From Phycisphaeraceae bacterium (GTDB taxonomy: Bacteria; Planctomycetota; Phycisphaerae; Phycisphaerales; SM1A02): 64,000 nucleotides of DNA. Of this stretch, positions 1 through 9,417 are shown one piece after another (position 1 is the stretch's first letter; each line of letters opens with the position of its first letter). The notes under the pieces are model-generated. The model did not search any database and was not told the DNA's origin. It was given only the letters and a program-made list of their open reading frames with translations. Position numbers and translations under genes: made by a program. The DNA is taken from NCBI GenBank assembly GCA_019636735.1, contig JAHBWY010000004.1:124001-188000 (forward strand), given 5' to 3'.

Positions 1-4
1 GACG

Positions 5-244
5 CGAGGCGTTGCTCCCAGTGCCGATGCGTGACTCGACACATCGGGGCATGCGCCATTTCGAGGCGATTACTCCCGTTGCTTGGCGTCGCACTCGACT
101 TCAAGACTCGGGCCTCGGTCCGGCGCTCTCTCACTCGAAGCGAGTGCTCCCGGTGCTACGCGTCGCTCTCGACTTGAGGACTCGAGCCTCGACGCGCCGC
201 TCTCCACTTCGAAGCGTGTGCTCCAAACGCTATGCGTCGCTCTC
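5..244. repeat. 74-bp imperfect tandem repeat array overlapping the 3' end of gyrA
   Basis: Four units start at about 5, 62, 136 and 210. The spacing is 74 nt between the last three units and 57 nt for the first, which lacks an internal piece. Units at 62-135 and 136-209 match along their whole length with roughly one change in five. The last unit matches for about 35 nt and then runs into gyrA; it contains the gyrA stop codon and last codons. The unit at 136 keeps the same in-frame TAG at 156-158 on the minus strand. This suggests that the gyrA tail and its downstream sequence were duplicated. The array may continue beyond the window edge. Confidence 0.8.
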
Positions 245-2803
245 GGCGACGACCTTCGCGGCGGCGATGAGCGCATCATCGTCGCGCAGCTTGATGACGC
301 GAACGCCCTGCGTGTTCCGGCCGATCTGGCTGATCTCGCCGGCGCTCACTCGAACGATCATGCCGCCGCGGCTGATGAACATGAGATCATCGCTCGGGCG
401 CACGCTGTGAATCGCGACGACGCGCCCGTTGCGCTCGGTGGTCTTGATGTCGATGCGACCCTTGCCGCCGCGACTCTGGGCACGCGTCGAGCCATCTTCG
501 CTGTGCACCAGGTACTCAAGAAGCGGCGTGCGCTTGCCGTAGCCGTGCTGGGTCACGGTAAGCAGATCGCTCGCATCGTCGCAGCGCACGGCGCCGACGA
601 CCTCGTCGCCCTCCTCAAGCTCGACGCCCTTCACGCCCGCGGCCGCACGGCCCATCACACGGGCATCATTCTCGTCGAAGCGGATGGCCATGCCGCTCGC
701 GGTCGCCAGAAGCACATGATCGCGGCCGCTCGTAAGCAGGACCTCGACCAGGCGATCGCCGTCGTTGAGGTTCACCGCGATGATGCCCGATCGGTTGACA
801 TTCCGGTAGTCGCCGAGCGCCGTGCGCTTCACACGCCCCTGCGCCGTCACGAAGAAGAGGTAGTCCTCGCGTGACTCGAATCCGGCCACCGGAAGGAAGG
901 TGCGGATCGACTCATCGTCGCGCATCTCGAGCACCTGGCGGATGTGGCGGCCCTTGCTGGTCCGGGACATCTCCGGAATCTGCCAGACCTTCGTGCGGAA
1001 GACGCGCCCGGTGGTGGTGAAGCAGAGGAGATCATCGTGGCTCGACCCGGTGAAGATCTGCTCGATGAAGTCGCCTTCCTTGGCATCGCTGCCGCGAATG
1101 CCAACGCCGCCGCGCCCCTGGGTGCGATAGGTGTCGACCGGCAAGCGCTTCACATAGCCCTCGTGGCTGATCGTGACGACGACATCGTGCTCCGTGATGA
1201 GCGCTTCGATGTCGAAGTCCTCGGCCTCGCCCTGCTCGATGCGAGTGCGACGGGCATCGCCGAACTTGTCCTTCAGCTCGATGGTGTCCTCGCGGATGAT
1301 GTCCAGCACGAGCTTCTCATCCGCGAGAATCGCCTCGTAGCCCTCGATCTCCTCGAGGAGCTTCGTGAACTCGGCGGCAAGCTTCTCCACTTCAAGGCCG
1401 ACGAGCTGGATCAGCCGCATGGCGCCGATCGCCTCGGCCTGCACTCGGGTCAGGCGGGCCCCCTCGGGCACAAGGTGCGTGCGCTCGATGACCTGCCGCG
1501 GAATGAGCGGCGCGTAGCGATGGTCGGCGGCGATCCGGAAGCCGCGGTCCATCAGCGCCGTGATCGCCTCTTCACGCTCGCGGCTCTGCCGGATGATGCG
1601 AATCACCTCGTCGATGTCGCAGACGGCGTAGATGAGACCTTCAAGGCGATGCGCCTGCTGCTTCGCCTGGCGGAGCAGGTAGGCGGTGCGACGCCGGACG
1701 ACCTGGCGCCGATGGTCGATGTAGCCCTGGAGCAGCGCCTTCAAGCCGAGCGTGCGCGGCTGGCTGTTGACCAGCGCAATGTTCGCCACGCTGAAGTTGC
1801 TCTGGAGGGGCGTGTACTCGTAGAGCTGCTTCTCGACGACCTCGGGATCGGCGCCCTTGCGCAGCACCACGACGATGCGCGTCTGGGCATCACGCCCGGA
1901 GTGGTTCTTCACATCGGCGACATCACTGATGCGCCCCTCGCGGCTCGACTCGACGATCTTCTCGATGAGCGAACTCTGGTTGACCTGGTAGGGGATCTCG
2001 TCGATGACGATGGCGTCGCGCGTGCCATCCTTCGTGTGGTGCACCTTGCCGCGCAGCGTGATCCTGCCCCGGCCCGTGGCGTACGCCTCGATGATGCCGC
2101 GGCGGCCGATGATGCTGCCTCCGGTGGGGAAATCGGGCCCGGGCACCAGCTTCATGAGTTCTTCGAGTCCGATCTCCGGCTGATCGATGACGGCCACGAT
2201 CGCATCGCAGATCTCCGAGAGATTGTGCGGCGGCATCGCGCTCGCCATTCCGACGGCGATGCCCGTCGAACCGTTGACCAGCAGATTGGGGAAGCGCCCC
2301 GGCAGCACGGTCGGCTCTTCCAGGCGCTCGTCGTAGTTGGGCCTGAAGTCGACGGTCTCCTTGTCGAGATCCTCGAGCATGGCCACCGAGGCAGCGGTCA
2401 TGCGCGCTTCCGTGTATCGCATGGCCGCGGGCGGATCGCCCTCGATCGAACCGAAGTTGCCCTGCTTGTCGACGAGCAGGTAGCGCGTCTTCCACGCCTG
2501 GCCGAGGTTCACGAGCGTCGGGTAGATGACGCTCTCGCCGTGCGGGTGGTAGTTGCCGCTCGTGTCGCCGCAGATCTTGGCGCACTTGATGTGCTTGCGA
2601 CCGGGCGTCAGGTTGAGATCGTGCATGGCCACCAGCACGCGGCGCTGGCTCGGCTTGAGCCCATCACGGACATCGGGCAGGGCCCGATCCATGATCGTGC
2701 TCATCGCATAGGTCAGGTAGCTGTCGTGCAGCTCCTGGTCGATCTCCTGCTCGAGCACCCGATCGATGGGTGCCGTTGACTCCTGGTCCGGGGCGTCTGC
2801 CAT
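230..2803 (-). CDS. gyrA: DNA gyrase subunit A
   Basis: This is the 857-residue breakage-reunion subunit of the type II topoisomerase that introduces negative supercoils with GyrB. The catalytic tyrosine is Y130 in AAMRYTEAR. The quinolone-resistance loop reads [11 protein letters not shown] at residues 86-96, so Ser91 sits at the E. coli Ser83 position and proline replaces Asp87. The GyrA box is present as QGRGGVG near residue 560 and marks the C-terminal DNA-wrapping domain, which separates gyrase from topoisomerase IV. Length is normal and there is no intein. The start is an ATG followed by ADAPDQ. gyrB is not in the window. The 3' end runs into a 74-bp tandem repeat. Confidence 0.97.
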   Translation of the reverse strand: MADAPDQESTAPIDRVLEQEIDQELHDSYLTYAMSTIMDRALPDVRDGLKPSQRRVLVAMHDLNLTPGRKHIKCAKICGDTSGNYHPHGESVIYPTLVNLGQAWKTRYLLVDKQGNFGSIEGDPPAAMRYTEARMTAASVAMLEDLDKETVDFRPNYDERLEEPTVLPGRFPNLLVNGSTGIAVGMASAMPPHNLSEICDAIVAVIDQPEIGLEELMKLVPGPDFPTGGSIIGRRGIIEAYATGRGRITLRGKVHHTKDGTRDAIVIDEIPYQVNQSSLIEKIVESSREGRISDVADVKNHSGRDAQTRIVVVLRKGADPEVVEKQLYEYTPLQSNFSVANIALVNSQPRTLGLKALLQGYIDHRRQVVRRRTAYLLRQAKQQAHRLEGLIYAVCDIDEVIRIIRQSREREEAITALMDRGFRIAADHRYAPLIPRQVIERTHLVPEGARLTRVQAEAIGAMRLIQLVGLEVEKLAAEFTKLLEEIEGYEAILADEKLVLDIIREDTIELKDKFGDARRTRIEQGEAEDFDIEALITEHDVVVTISHEGYVKRLPVDTYRTQGRGGVGIRGSDAKEGDFIEQIFTGSSHDDLLCFTTTGRVFRTKVWQIPEMSRTSKGRHIRQVLEMRDDESIRTFLPVAGFESREDYLFFVTAQGRVKRTALGDYRNVNRSGIIAVNLNDGDRLVEVLLTSGRDHVLLATASGMAIRFDENDARVMGRAAAGVKGVELEEGDEVVGAVRCDDASDLLTVTQHGYGKRTPLLEYLVHSEDGSTRAQSRGGKGRIDIKTTERNGRVVAIHSVRPSDDLMFISRGGMIVRVSAGEISQIGRNTQGVRVIKLRDDDALIAAAKVVAESDA

Positions 2804-2939
2804 GAATCGATGATTCTACGCGACGCTGCGGCCTTCCGAATGCGATCGGACCCCTCTGGAGAGGCCCAAAATCGAGGGTCTTCGCAGGCCTCGGCCGAGG
2901 GCCGCGGGGATCGGACTTCGCTCCATCGTGAAGGGCCCT

Positions 2940-3788
2940 TCAGGCGCTCAGGGGGAGGTGCAGTACGAAGTCGCTGCCGACACCCGGATCGGTGAAGAGC
3001 GTGACCCGACCACCATGCTCTTCCATGATGCGGCGCGTGGTGGCGAGGCCGAGCCCCGTGCCGCCGGGCCGTGAACTCGAGTATGGAAGAAAGAGCGTCG
3101 CGCGCTGCTCTTCGGGAATGCCCGGGCCCGTGTCGATCACATGCACCCGCGCCTCCGGCGCCGGACCCAGGCGATCGCGCTCGACTCGAATGAGCAGTTC
3201 GCGCCGCTCCGAGTGCGCCATCGCCTGCACCGCGTTGATCATCAGGTTGAGGAGCGCCTGCTTGAAGAGCCCCGCGTCGACCATGACCTGCACCGGGTCG
3301 TCGGGCGTCGCGAGTCGGAGGACGACTCCCGACTGCACCGCTTGAGGACGGAAGAAATCGACCAGCTCATCGACCACTTCGCGAAGATCGCGCGCCTGTC
3401 GGTCGAGTTGGATGCGACCCGCGTATCGGAGGAAATCCTCGAGGATCTGCCTCAGCCGCGCCGCCTCGCGCGCGAGGGCATCAACACGGCGCCCGATGCG
3501 GCTCCGCGACTCTTCCGGCAGATCGAGGTCGAGCACATCCTCGCGGAGGAGCTGGGCATTCAGGACCAGCGTGGAGAGGGGATTCTTGATCTCGTGGGCC
3601 AGTCCGCCGGTCATCGAGCGCAGTTCCGAGATGCGCTCCGCACCTCGGCGTCGCTCATCCAGGCGGACCTTGAGCCGATGGCGCCGCCAGCGCCAATAGG
3701 CGAAACTCGCGGTGACCGCCGCACCGACGCAGATCCAGAGCCCTGCCCAAAGGACCGCCTCGCTCCGCACCTGCGCGAGGGCCTGCAT
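2940..3788 (-). CDS. membrane-bound sensor histidine kinase without a sensor domain
   Basis: The 282-residue protein has one N-terminal membrane segment (about residues 12-32), a short basic linker, then a HisKA domain with the phosphoacceptor His65 in AHEIKNPLS. An ATPase domain follows with N box NLMINAVQA (near 183), G1 DTGPGIP (near 220) and G2 GTGLGLA (near 245). The kinase core resembles NtrB-like kinases. There is no PAS, HAMP or periplasmic domain and no response regulator nearby, so its partner is unknown. It lies 45 nt downstream of the cold-shock gene and may be co-transcribed with it. A perfect 14-nt palindrome at 2929-2942 spans the stop codon. Confidence 0.9.
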   Translation of the reverse strand: MQALAQVRSEAVLWAGLWICVGAAVTASFAYWRWRRHRLKVRLDERRRGAERISELRSMTGGLAHEIKNPLSTLVLNAQLLREDVLDLDLPEESRSRIGRRVDALAREAARLRQILEDFLRYAGRIQLDRQARDLREVVDELVDFFRPQAVQSGVVLRLATPDDPVQVMVDAGLFKQALLNLMINAVQAMAHSERRELLIRVERDRLGPAPEARVHVIDTGPGIPEEQRATLFLPYSSSRPGGTGLGLATTRRIMEEHGGRVTLFTDPGVGSDFVLHLPLSA

Positions 3789-3833
3789 CTCAGGAAGAGT
3801 GATGGCGGCCTCCTTCGGGAAACCGCTCGGGCG

Positions 3834-4085
3834 TCAGTGGCCGCTGCTCTGCGGCACTCGCGTCGTCGCCTTCGCGCGGGTCGCCGACCAACCTTTCGGG
3901 CCGACGGCCGCTGAGTAGACCACCTTCTCGCCATCCCGAAGGGTTCGGAATCCCTCCACCTGCTCGATCACCGAGAAGTGCACGAAGATGTCCTGCCCCT
4001 CCGGACCGACGATGAAGCCGTATCCCTTTCGCGGGTCGAACCACTTGACGGTGCCCTCAACCTGGTGCAACTCGGCGTTCGACAT
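3834..4085 (-). CDS. cold-shock domain protein (CspA family)
   Basis: An 83-residue single-stranded nucleic-acid-binding protein with the OB-fold of the family. RNP1 is KGYGFI at residues 20-25 and RNP2 is IFVHFS at 33-38; WF at 15-16 supplies the usual aromatic surface. It carries a C-terminal tail of about 15 residues (RAKATTRVPQSSGH) beyond the usual 66-70 residues. Such proteins act as RNA chaperones. The sequence alone cannot tell whether this copy is cold-induced. It sits between pnp and the histidine kinase on the same strand. Confidence 0.95.
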   Translation of the reverse strand: MSNAELHQVEGTVKWFDPRKGYGFIVGPEGQDIFVHFSVIEQVEGFRTLRDGEKVVYSAAVGPKGWSATRAKATTRVPQSSGH

Positions 4086-4211
4086 GGCAGTGCTCCAGCC
4101 CGCGATGATGAATCCGCACGGCCCAACACTGCTCTGGGACCGCTGAAGACGATGGTGGCATTGTGCGGGAGCAGAGGCGAGAACGCAAGCGCGGATCCCC
4201 GGAATGGAGCA

Positions 4212-4244
4212 ACGCCCCGGCTCGGCAGTGACCGAGCGGGGCGT
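4212..4244 (-). terminator. candidate hairpin terminator downstream of pnp
   Basis: The arms ACGCCCCGGCTCGG and CCGAGCGGGGCGT pair around a 6-nt loop with a single bulged G, about 40 nt past the pnp stop. The stem is strong, but the sequence after it on the minus strand has only scattered T residues. It may be a weak intrinsic terminator or a 3'-end-protecting hairpin. Confidence 0.45.
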
Positions 4245-4285
4245 ATGTTGCCCTGAGAAACGCCGTCATTCGTCGGCCGTCGAGA

Positions 4286-6445
4286 TCAGCCGCCCTTGAC
4301 CACCGCGTCCACCAAGAGCGCCTTGCGGGAGAGCTTGATGCGGCCATTCTCGTCGACATTGATGACCTTCACCTTGACCAGGTCGCCGACCTTGACCTCA
4401 TCAGTCACGCTCTTCACATAGCCCTGCGAGAGCTCGCTGATGTGGCACATGCCGTCGGTGCCGGGGACGAGTTCGATGAACGCACCGAACTCCTTCACGG
4501 CGACGACCTTGCCCTCGAAGATGGAGCCCACCTTGATCTCGGCGCCGAGCGCCTCGACCTCGGCCTTCGCCTGAGCGCCCTTGGCGGCGTCGGGCGTGGC
4601 GATGAAGACGGTGCCATCCTCCTCGACATCGATCTGGGCGCCGGTGCGCTCCTGGAGGGCGCGGATTGTCTTGCCGCCCGGTCCGATGAGCTTGCCGATC
4701 TTCTCGGGATCGATCTTCACGATGATGATGCGCGGCGCGTAGCGGCTGATGTCCGGACGCGGCGCGGCGAGCACGCCTTCCATCTGCTCGATGAGCTGAA
4801 GGCGACCCTCGCGGGCCTGTTCGAAGATCTGCGCGATCTCGTTGATCGAGAGGCCGCGCGCCTTCAGGTCGAGCTGAATGCCCGTGATGCCCTGACGCGT
4901 GCCGGAGACCTTGAAGTCCATCTCGCCGAAGAAGTCCTCTTCACCGATGATGTCGGTCACATGGGTGACCTTGCCGCCGGCGCTCGTGAAGCGACCGACG
5001 CTGATGCCGGCGCAGGTGCCCTTGATGGGAACGCCGGCGTCCATGAGGGCCAGGCAGCCGCCGCAAACCGAGGCCATGCTGGAGGAGCCGTTGCTCTCGG
5101 TGATCTCGCTCGTGAGTCGGACGGTGTAGGGGAACTCCTCCGGTGAGGGAAGGATGCCCAGCAGCGATCGCTCGGCGAGCGCGCCATGTCCGATCTCGCG
5201 TCGGCCCGGTCCCGTGATGCGACCAGCCTCGCCGGTGCAGAAGGGGGGGAAGTAGTAGTGCAGGTAGAACTTCTTCGCGTACTCGGGCATGAGCCCGTCG
5301 ACGATCTGCTCATCCTTGATGGTGCCGAGCGTGCAGGTGACGACGCTCTGGGTTTCGCCTCGCTGGAAGAGTGCGGACCCGTGCGTGCGGGGCAGCAGGC
5401 TGACTTCCATGTCGAGCGACCGGATCTGGCGCAGCCCGCGTCCATCGGCGCGAATGCCGTGCTCGGCGACGAGCTCGTGAGTGATCTTCTTCTCAAGGAG
5501 GCGCAGCGCTTCCTTCGCATCGCGCTGGCGCCGCTCGGCGGCCTGATGCTCCGTGAAGGTGAGACCCGCCGGCACGGCGAAGTGGGTGTCGATGATGAAC
5601 TTCTTGAGCGCATCGACCGTGTCGTTGCGCTCCTTCTTGCCCTTGATCTGGCGGGCCTTCTTCATCTCCTCGTAGGCCTTCTCCTTGACCAGAGCCACGA
5701 TCGAGGCCTCGGGAAGCGCCGGCGTTCCCATGTTCGGCCCGGGGGCGCCCGCGGCGCGGCGGAGCTCGTCGACCAGGTCGAGGATGGGCTTGATGCCCTG
5801 CTCATAGCCGAAGCGAATCGCTTCCACCATGTCCGCCTCGGAAATCTCCGCGGCGCCGACTTCGATCATGTTGATGCCGTCGCGATGGCCGGAGAGGACG
5901 AGATCGAGATCGCTGAACTCAATCTGCGCCTGCGTCGGGTTGATGATGAACTGGGGTCCGCTGTCGGTGACGATGCGACCGATGCGCACCGTCGCGCTCG
6001 GGCCCTGGAAGGGAGCATCCGTCAGCGCCAGGGCCGCGGCCGCACCGGTGCAGGCGACGACATCGGCGTCGGTCTGGCCGTCGTGGCTCAGCACAAGCGC
6101 CTGGAGCTGGATCTCGTCGATGAAGCCATCGGGGAAGAGCGGGCGGATCGGGCGGTCCATCATCCGCATGGTGAGGATCTCCTTCTCGCTCGGAGCGCCT
6201 TCACGCTTTCGGAAGCCGCCCGGGAACTTGCCGGCTGCGGGGGTTCGCTCGCGGTAGTCGCAGGTGAGCGGGAAGAAGTCGATTCCGGCGCGAGGCTGGG
6301 CGCGCACCGCGGTGCAGAGCACCACCGTGTCGCCGTAGCTGATGACCACGGCGCCCGAGGCGAGCTTCGCGATGCGGCCGGTTTCCATACGAAGGGTGCG
6401 TCCGCCGATCTGCTTTTCGACGATGGCGTGCTTGAGTGATGGCAT
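4286..6445 (-). CDS. pnp: polyribonucleotide nucleotidyltransferase (PNPase)
   Basis: A 719-residue 3'-to-5' phosphorolytic exoribonuclease, the RNA-degradation enzyme that forms a trimeric ring. Order of domains: first RNase PH core (about 10-145), alpha-helical linker, second RNase PH core (about 330-540) with the active-site region EEDFFGEMDFKVSGT, KH domain with IGKLIGPGGKTI (about 570-610), and a C-terminal S1 domain (about 635-705). All parts are intact and the length is normal. It follows rpsO with a 152-nt gap, the order conserved in most bacteria, where the two are co-transcribed and pnp regulates its own mRNA. A candidate terminator lies downstream. Confidence 0.98.
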   Translation of the reverse strand: MPSLKHAIVEKQIGGRTLRMETGRIAKLASGAVVISYGDTVVLCTAVRAQPRAGIDFFPLTCDYRERTPAAGKFPGGFRKREGAPSEKEILTMRMMDRPIRPLFPDGFIDEIQLQALVLSHDGQTDADVVACTGAAAALALTDAPFQGPSATVRIGRIVTDSGPQFIINPTQAQIEFSDLDLVLSGHRDGINMIEVGAAEISEADMVEAIRFGYEQGIKPILDLVDELRRAAGAPGPNMGTPALPEASIVALVKEKAYEEMKKARQIKGKKERNDTVDALKKFIIDTHFAVPAGLTFTEHQAAERRQRDAKEALRLLEKKITHELVAEHGIRADGRGLRQIRSLDMEVSLLPRTHGSALFQRGETQSVVTCTLGTIKDEQIVDGLMPEYAKKFYLHYYFPPFCTGEAGRITGPGRREIGHGALAERSLLGILPSPEEFPYTVRLTSEITESNGSSSMASVCGGCLALMDAGVPIKGTCAGISVGRFTSAGGKVTHVTDIIGEEDFFGEMDFKVSGTRQGITGIQLDLKARGLSINEIAQIFEQAREGRLQLIEQMEGVLAAPRPDISRYAPRIIIVKIDPEKIGKLIGPGGKTIRALQERTGAQIDVEEDGTVFIATPDAAKGAQAKAEVEALGAEIKVGSIFEGKVVAVKEFGAFIELVPGTDGMCHISELSQGYVKSVTDEVKVGDLVKVKVINVDENGRIKLSRKALLVDAVVKGG

Positions 6446-6597
6446 GAGATCTGATTCCGATGGGGGTGAGTGACTTGATCACCGCGCCGAGATCGGAGGC
6501 AGAGGGCCGGATGCAGTGAACGCGCGGTCGCTCGTCGCGACGGAGGTGCTGCTGCACGGGGCCGACTGCCGCCTTGAAGCGGCGCGGTTCCTGAGGC

Positions 6598-6867
6598 CTA
6601 CTTGCGCAGGCCGAGCTTCCTGATGAGGTTGGTGTAGGAGGAGCGGTCGGTCTCGGCGAGATACTTCAGAAGCCGATTGCGCCGTCCCACCATGAGCAGC
6701 AGACCGCGACGCGACGAGAAGTCCTTGGGGTGGGTGCGAAAGTGCTCCTGGAGTTCGCTGATGCGCTCCGTGAGAATCGCAACTTGCACCTCGGGGGATC
6801 CGCTGTCGGTGTCGTGCCGGCGAGTGCCGGTGATGACCTGCTGCTTGCGTGTGGCCGAAATGGTCAT
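6598..6867 (-). CDS. rpsO: 30S ribosomal protein S15
   Basis: An 89-residue protein starting [10 protein letters not shown], the same length as E. coli S15. The family core is clear: [19 protein letters not shown] followed by [15 protein letters not shown] and the C-terminal [12 protein letters not shown]. It binds 16S rRNA in the platform early in 30S assembly. An upstream in-frame ATG would add 29 residues with no family match, so the shorter start was chosen; an AAGGA lies just before it. The gene leads the rpsO-pnp unit. Confidence 0.97.
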   Translation of the reverse strand: MTISATRKQQVITGTRRHDTDSGSPEVQVAILTERISELQEHFRTHPKDFSSRRGLLLMVGRRNRLLKYLAETDRSSYTNLIRKLGLRK

Positions 6868-7009
6868 GGTCCTTGCGTGGGCCTCCGCGAGGCCCGTCCT
6901 TCCTTCTTCAATGTTGAGTCGAGAAGGATAGCGGGAAGGGGCGGGGGGCTGCAAGGGCTTGATCGGTGGGGGCTCTAGAGGCGCGGCGACGCCCCGCTAT
7001 CCTGCGGAA

Positions 7010-8677
7010 ATGACGAGCAAGACCTCGCCGCCGGCCTCCGCACCAGCCTCAGGGACCGGCCTTCGGGGGGCCACGGCCACCTGGATGGCCGACGCCGCCC
7101 GTGCGGAGCAGGGCGGAGGTCCCTCCGGCATTGAACGGCAGCACCGACACGGGCGCCTCACCGCGCGCGAGCGCATTGATCGGCTGGTCGATCCCGGTGC
7201 TCCGCGCCTTGAGTGCGGGCTTCTCTCCGCCTGGGGCATGTATCGCGACTACGGCGGAGCGCCAGCCGCGGGCGTGGTCACTCTGCTTTCGGTGGTTGCG
7301 GGCAAGCCCGCGATGATCATCGCGAATGATGCGACGGTGAAGGCCGGCGCCTTCTTCCCGATGACCTGCAAGAAGATCATCCGTGCCCAGATGATCGCGG
7401 AGCGCGCGCATCTTCCGCTCATCTATCTCGTCGACAGCGCCGGTGTCTTTCTGCCGCTTCAAGAGGATGTCTTCCCCGATGCGGATGACTTCGGCAGGAT
7501 CTTCCGCAACAACGCCGTCTACAGCGGCATGGGCATTCCGCAGATCGCGGCGATCATGGGGAACTGCGTCGCGGGTGGCGGATATCTCCCCGTGCTCTGC
7601 GACACGCTGCTGATGACCGAGGGAAGCGGGCTCTATCTCGCGGGTCCGGCGCTCGTCAAGGCGGCGATCGGCCAGGAAGTCTCGAGCGAAGAACTCGGAG
7701 GCGCGGCCATGCACGCGCAGATTTCGGGCACCATCGACTTCCGCGAGAAGGATGATCCCGCGTGCCTCGCGAGGCTGCGGCGCCTGATGGAGGACAACCT
7801 CGCGGCCCGGCGCCTTGTGGAGCCGCCATTGAAAGTGGTGGCCCCGCGTCGCGCCGCCACCGAGGTCTTCGACATCTTCAAGAGTGAGCCGGGCCAGCAG
7901 TACGACATGGTCGAACTGCTTGCCTCGATCGTCGATGGCGAGGGCTTCGACGAGTATCGCGCGGAGTACGGGCAATCACTCGTCTGCGCCTTCGCTCGGA
8001 TCGGCGGCGTGCCCTGCGGCATTGTGGCCAACCAGAAGCAGCTCACGCGGCGCTCCATGCCCGGCGGCAAGGCGGGGCCGACCTCGGCCGTGAACATGCC
8101 CGCGGTCATCTATGACGACAGCGCCGACAAGGCGGCACGCTTCATCATGGATTGCAATCAGCAGCGGCTGCCGCTCCTCTTCGTGCATGACACCACCGGA
8201 TTCATGGTGGGGCGCGACAGTGAACAGACGGGCATCATCCGATCCGGCGCGAAGATGGTGAATGCGATGGCGAACTCCGTGGTTCCGAAGATCTCGCTCA
8301 TTGTGGGCGGAAGTTTCGGGGCGGGCAACTATGCCATGTGCGGCCGTGCGTTCGATCCCTTCCTGACGCTCGCGTGGCCCGGTGCCAAGTGCAGCGTGAT
8401 GGGCGCTGGTCAGGCTGCCAACACGCTCCTCCAGATTGACCTCGCCGCGCGGGAGCGCAAGGGAGAGAAGATCGATGATGCCATGCGCGCGAGCCTGCTC
8501 GCGGCGATCACCGCCAGCTACAACGAGCAGCAGGACATCCGCTACGGCGAGAGCCGAGGGTGGGTGGATCGCATCATCGACCCCGCTCGAACGCGAGACG
8601 AACTCATCTTCGCGATGCGGCTTGCGCTGATGGCGCCGAGCGATCGGCCCTATCGCACCGGCGTGCTCCAGACATGA
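7010..8677 (+). CDS. acyl-CoA carboxylase carboxyltransferase (beta) subunit, methylcrotonyl-CoA carboxylase-like
   Basis: A 555-residue biotin-dependent carboxyltransferase with the two crotonase-like halves of the family. The N half carries NCVAGGGYLPVLCD and the C half carries GGSFGAGNYAMCGRAFDP, the oxyanion-hole regions; the second reads most like methylcrotonyl-CoA carboxylase beta subunits. It moves CO2 from carboxybiotin to an acyl-CoA. No biotin carboxylase or biotin-carrier gene lies nearby, so the alpha subunit must be elsewhere and the substrate is not certain (methylcrotonyl-, propionyl- or another acyl-CoA). The start MTSKT was chosen over an ATG 51 nt upstream because the extra residues look non-coding. 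It overlaps rdgB by ATGA. Confidence 0.9.
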   Translation: MTSKTSPPASAPASGTGLRGATATWMADAARAEQGGGPSGIERQHRHGRLTARERIDRLVDPGAPRLECGLLSAWGMYRDYGGAPAAGVVTLLSVVAGKPAMIIANDATVKAGAFFPMTCKKIIRAQMIAERAHLPLIYLVDSAGVFLPLQEDVFPDADDFGRIFRNNAVYSGMGIPQIAAIMGNCVAGGGYLPVLCDTLLMTEGSGLYLAGPALVKAAIGQEVSSEELGGAAMHAQISGTIDFREKDDPACLARLRRLMEDNLAARRLVEPPLKVVAPRRAATEVFDIFKSEPGQQYDMVELLASIVDGEGFDEYRAEYGQSLVCAFARIGGVPCGIVANQKQLTRRSMPGGKAGPTSAVNMPAVIYDDSADKAARFIMDCNQQRLPLLFVHDTTGFMVGRDSEQTGIIRSGAKMVNAMANSVVPKISLIVGGSFGAGNYAMCGRAFDPFLTLAWPGAKCSVMGAGQAANTLLQIDLAARERKGEKIDDAMRASLLAAITASYNEQQDIRYGESRGWVDRIIDPARTRDELIFAMRLALMAPSDRPYRTGVLQT

Positions 8678-9366
8678 CGAGGCCGCGCGACGCCGACGCA
8701 TCTCGGCCGGGGGTGTCCGCAGTCCCGGCAGCGCCCCGCGCCGAGCGGGAGATCGTCGCGGCGACAGGGAACCCGCACAAGCTCGAGGAGATCCGCGCCG
8801 TCCTCGAGCCCCTCGGCGTCAGGGTGCTCTCCCTCGCCGAAGCGGGCGATGCCGGGGGGGAACCCGATGAGACGGGAGCGACCTTCCGCGAGAACGCGGC
8901 GATCAAGGCGCGGGATTACGCCGCGCGGCTCGGGCGCGTGGTGCTGGCCGATGACTCGGGGCTCGAAGTTGATGCGCTCGACGGCGAGCCCGGTGTCCAC
9001 TCGGCGCACTGGGCCGGGCGCGAAGGGTCGCGCGCCGATCGCGATGCACGGAACAACGAGCGCCTGCTTCGCGCGCTCGTCGGTGTTCCATCGGAGCGGC
9101 GCACGGCCCGGTTCATCTGTGCGCTGTGCATGGCCGATGCGAACGGGGTGATCCTGCTCGAAGCGATGGGGGCGGTCGAGGGCGTCATTGCGGATGCGCC
9201 GCGCGGAGCGCATGGCTTCGGCTATGACCCGCTCTTCGTCGTGCGCGGGCTCGGCCGGACGAGTGCGGAACTTTCAGCCGGGGAGAAGAACGAGATCAGC
9301 CATCGAGGCCGCGCCCTGCGCGACTTTGCGCAGCGATGGTCGGAGCGAGTGTCGCTTCCGGGCTGA
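8674..9366 (+). CDS. rdgB: dITP/XTP pyrophosphatase (RdgB/HAM1 family)
   Basis: A 230-residue nucleotide-pool-cleaning enzyme that hydrolyses dITP, ITP and XTP to monophosphates. The family signatures are ATGNPHKLEEI near the N-terminus, DDSGLEVDALDGEPGVHSA in the middle and GFGYDPLF in the C half. About 25 residues precede the usual family start. The ATG was chosen because it overlaps the stop of the preceding carboxylase gene (ATGA at 8674-8677), which implies coupled translation. No functional link between the two products is evident. Confidence 0.94.
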   Translation: MTRPRDADASRPGVSAVPAAPRAEREIVAATGNPHKLEEIRAVLEPLGVRVLSLAEAGDAGGEPDETGATFRENAAIKARDYAARLGRVVLADDSGLEVDALDGEPGVHSAHWAGREGSRADRDARNNERLLRALVGVPSERRTARFICALCMADANGVILLEAMGAVEGVIADAPRGAHGFGYDPLFVVRGLGRTSAELSAGEKNEISHRGRALRDFAQRWSERVSLPG

Positions 9367-9417
9367 GCGTCTCGCGCCGCCCATGGGGGCGCAGCTCCCT
9401 CCATACACTTCATCGTC

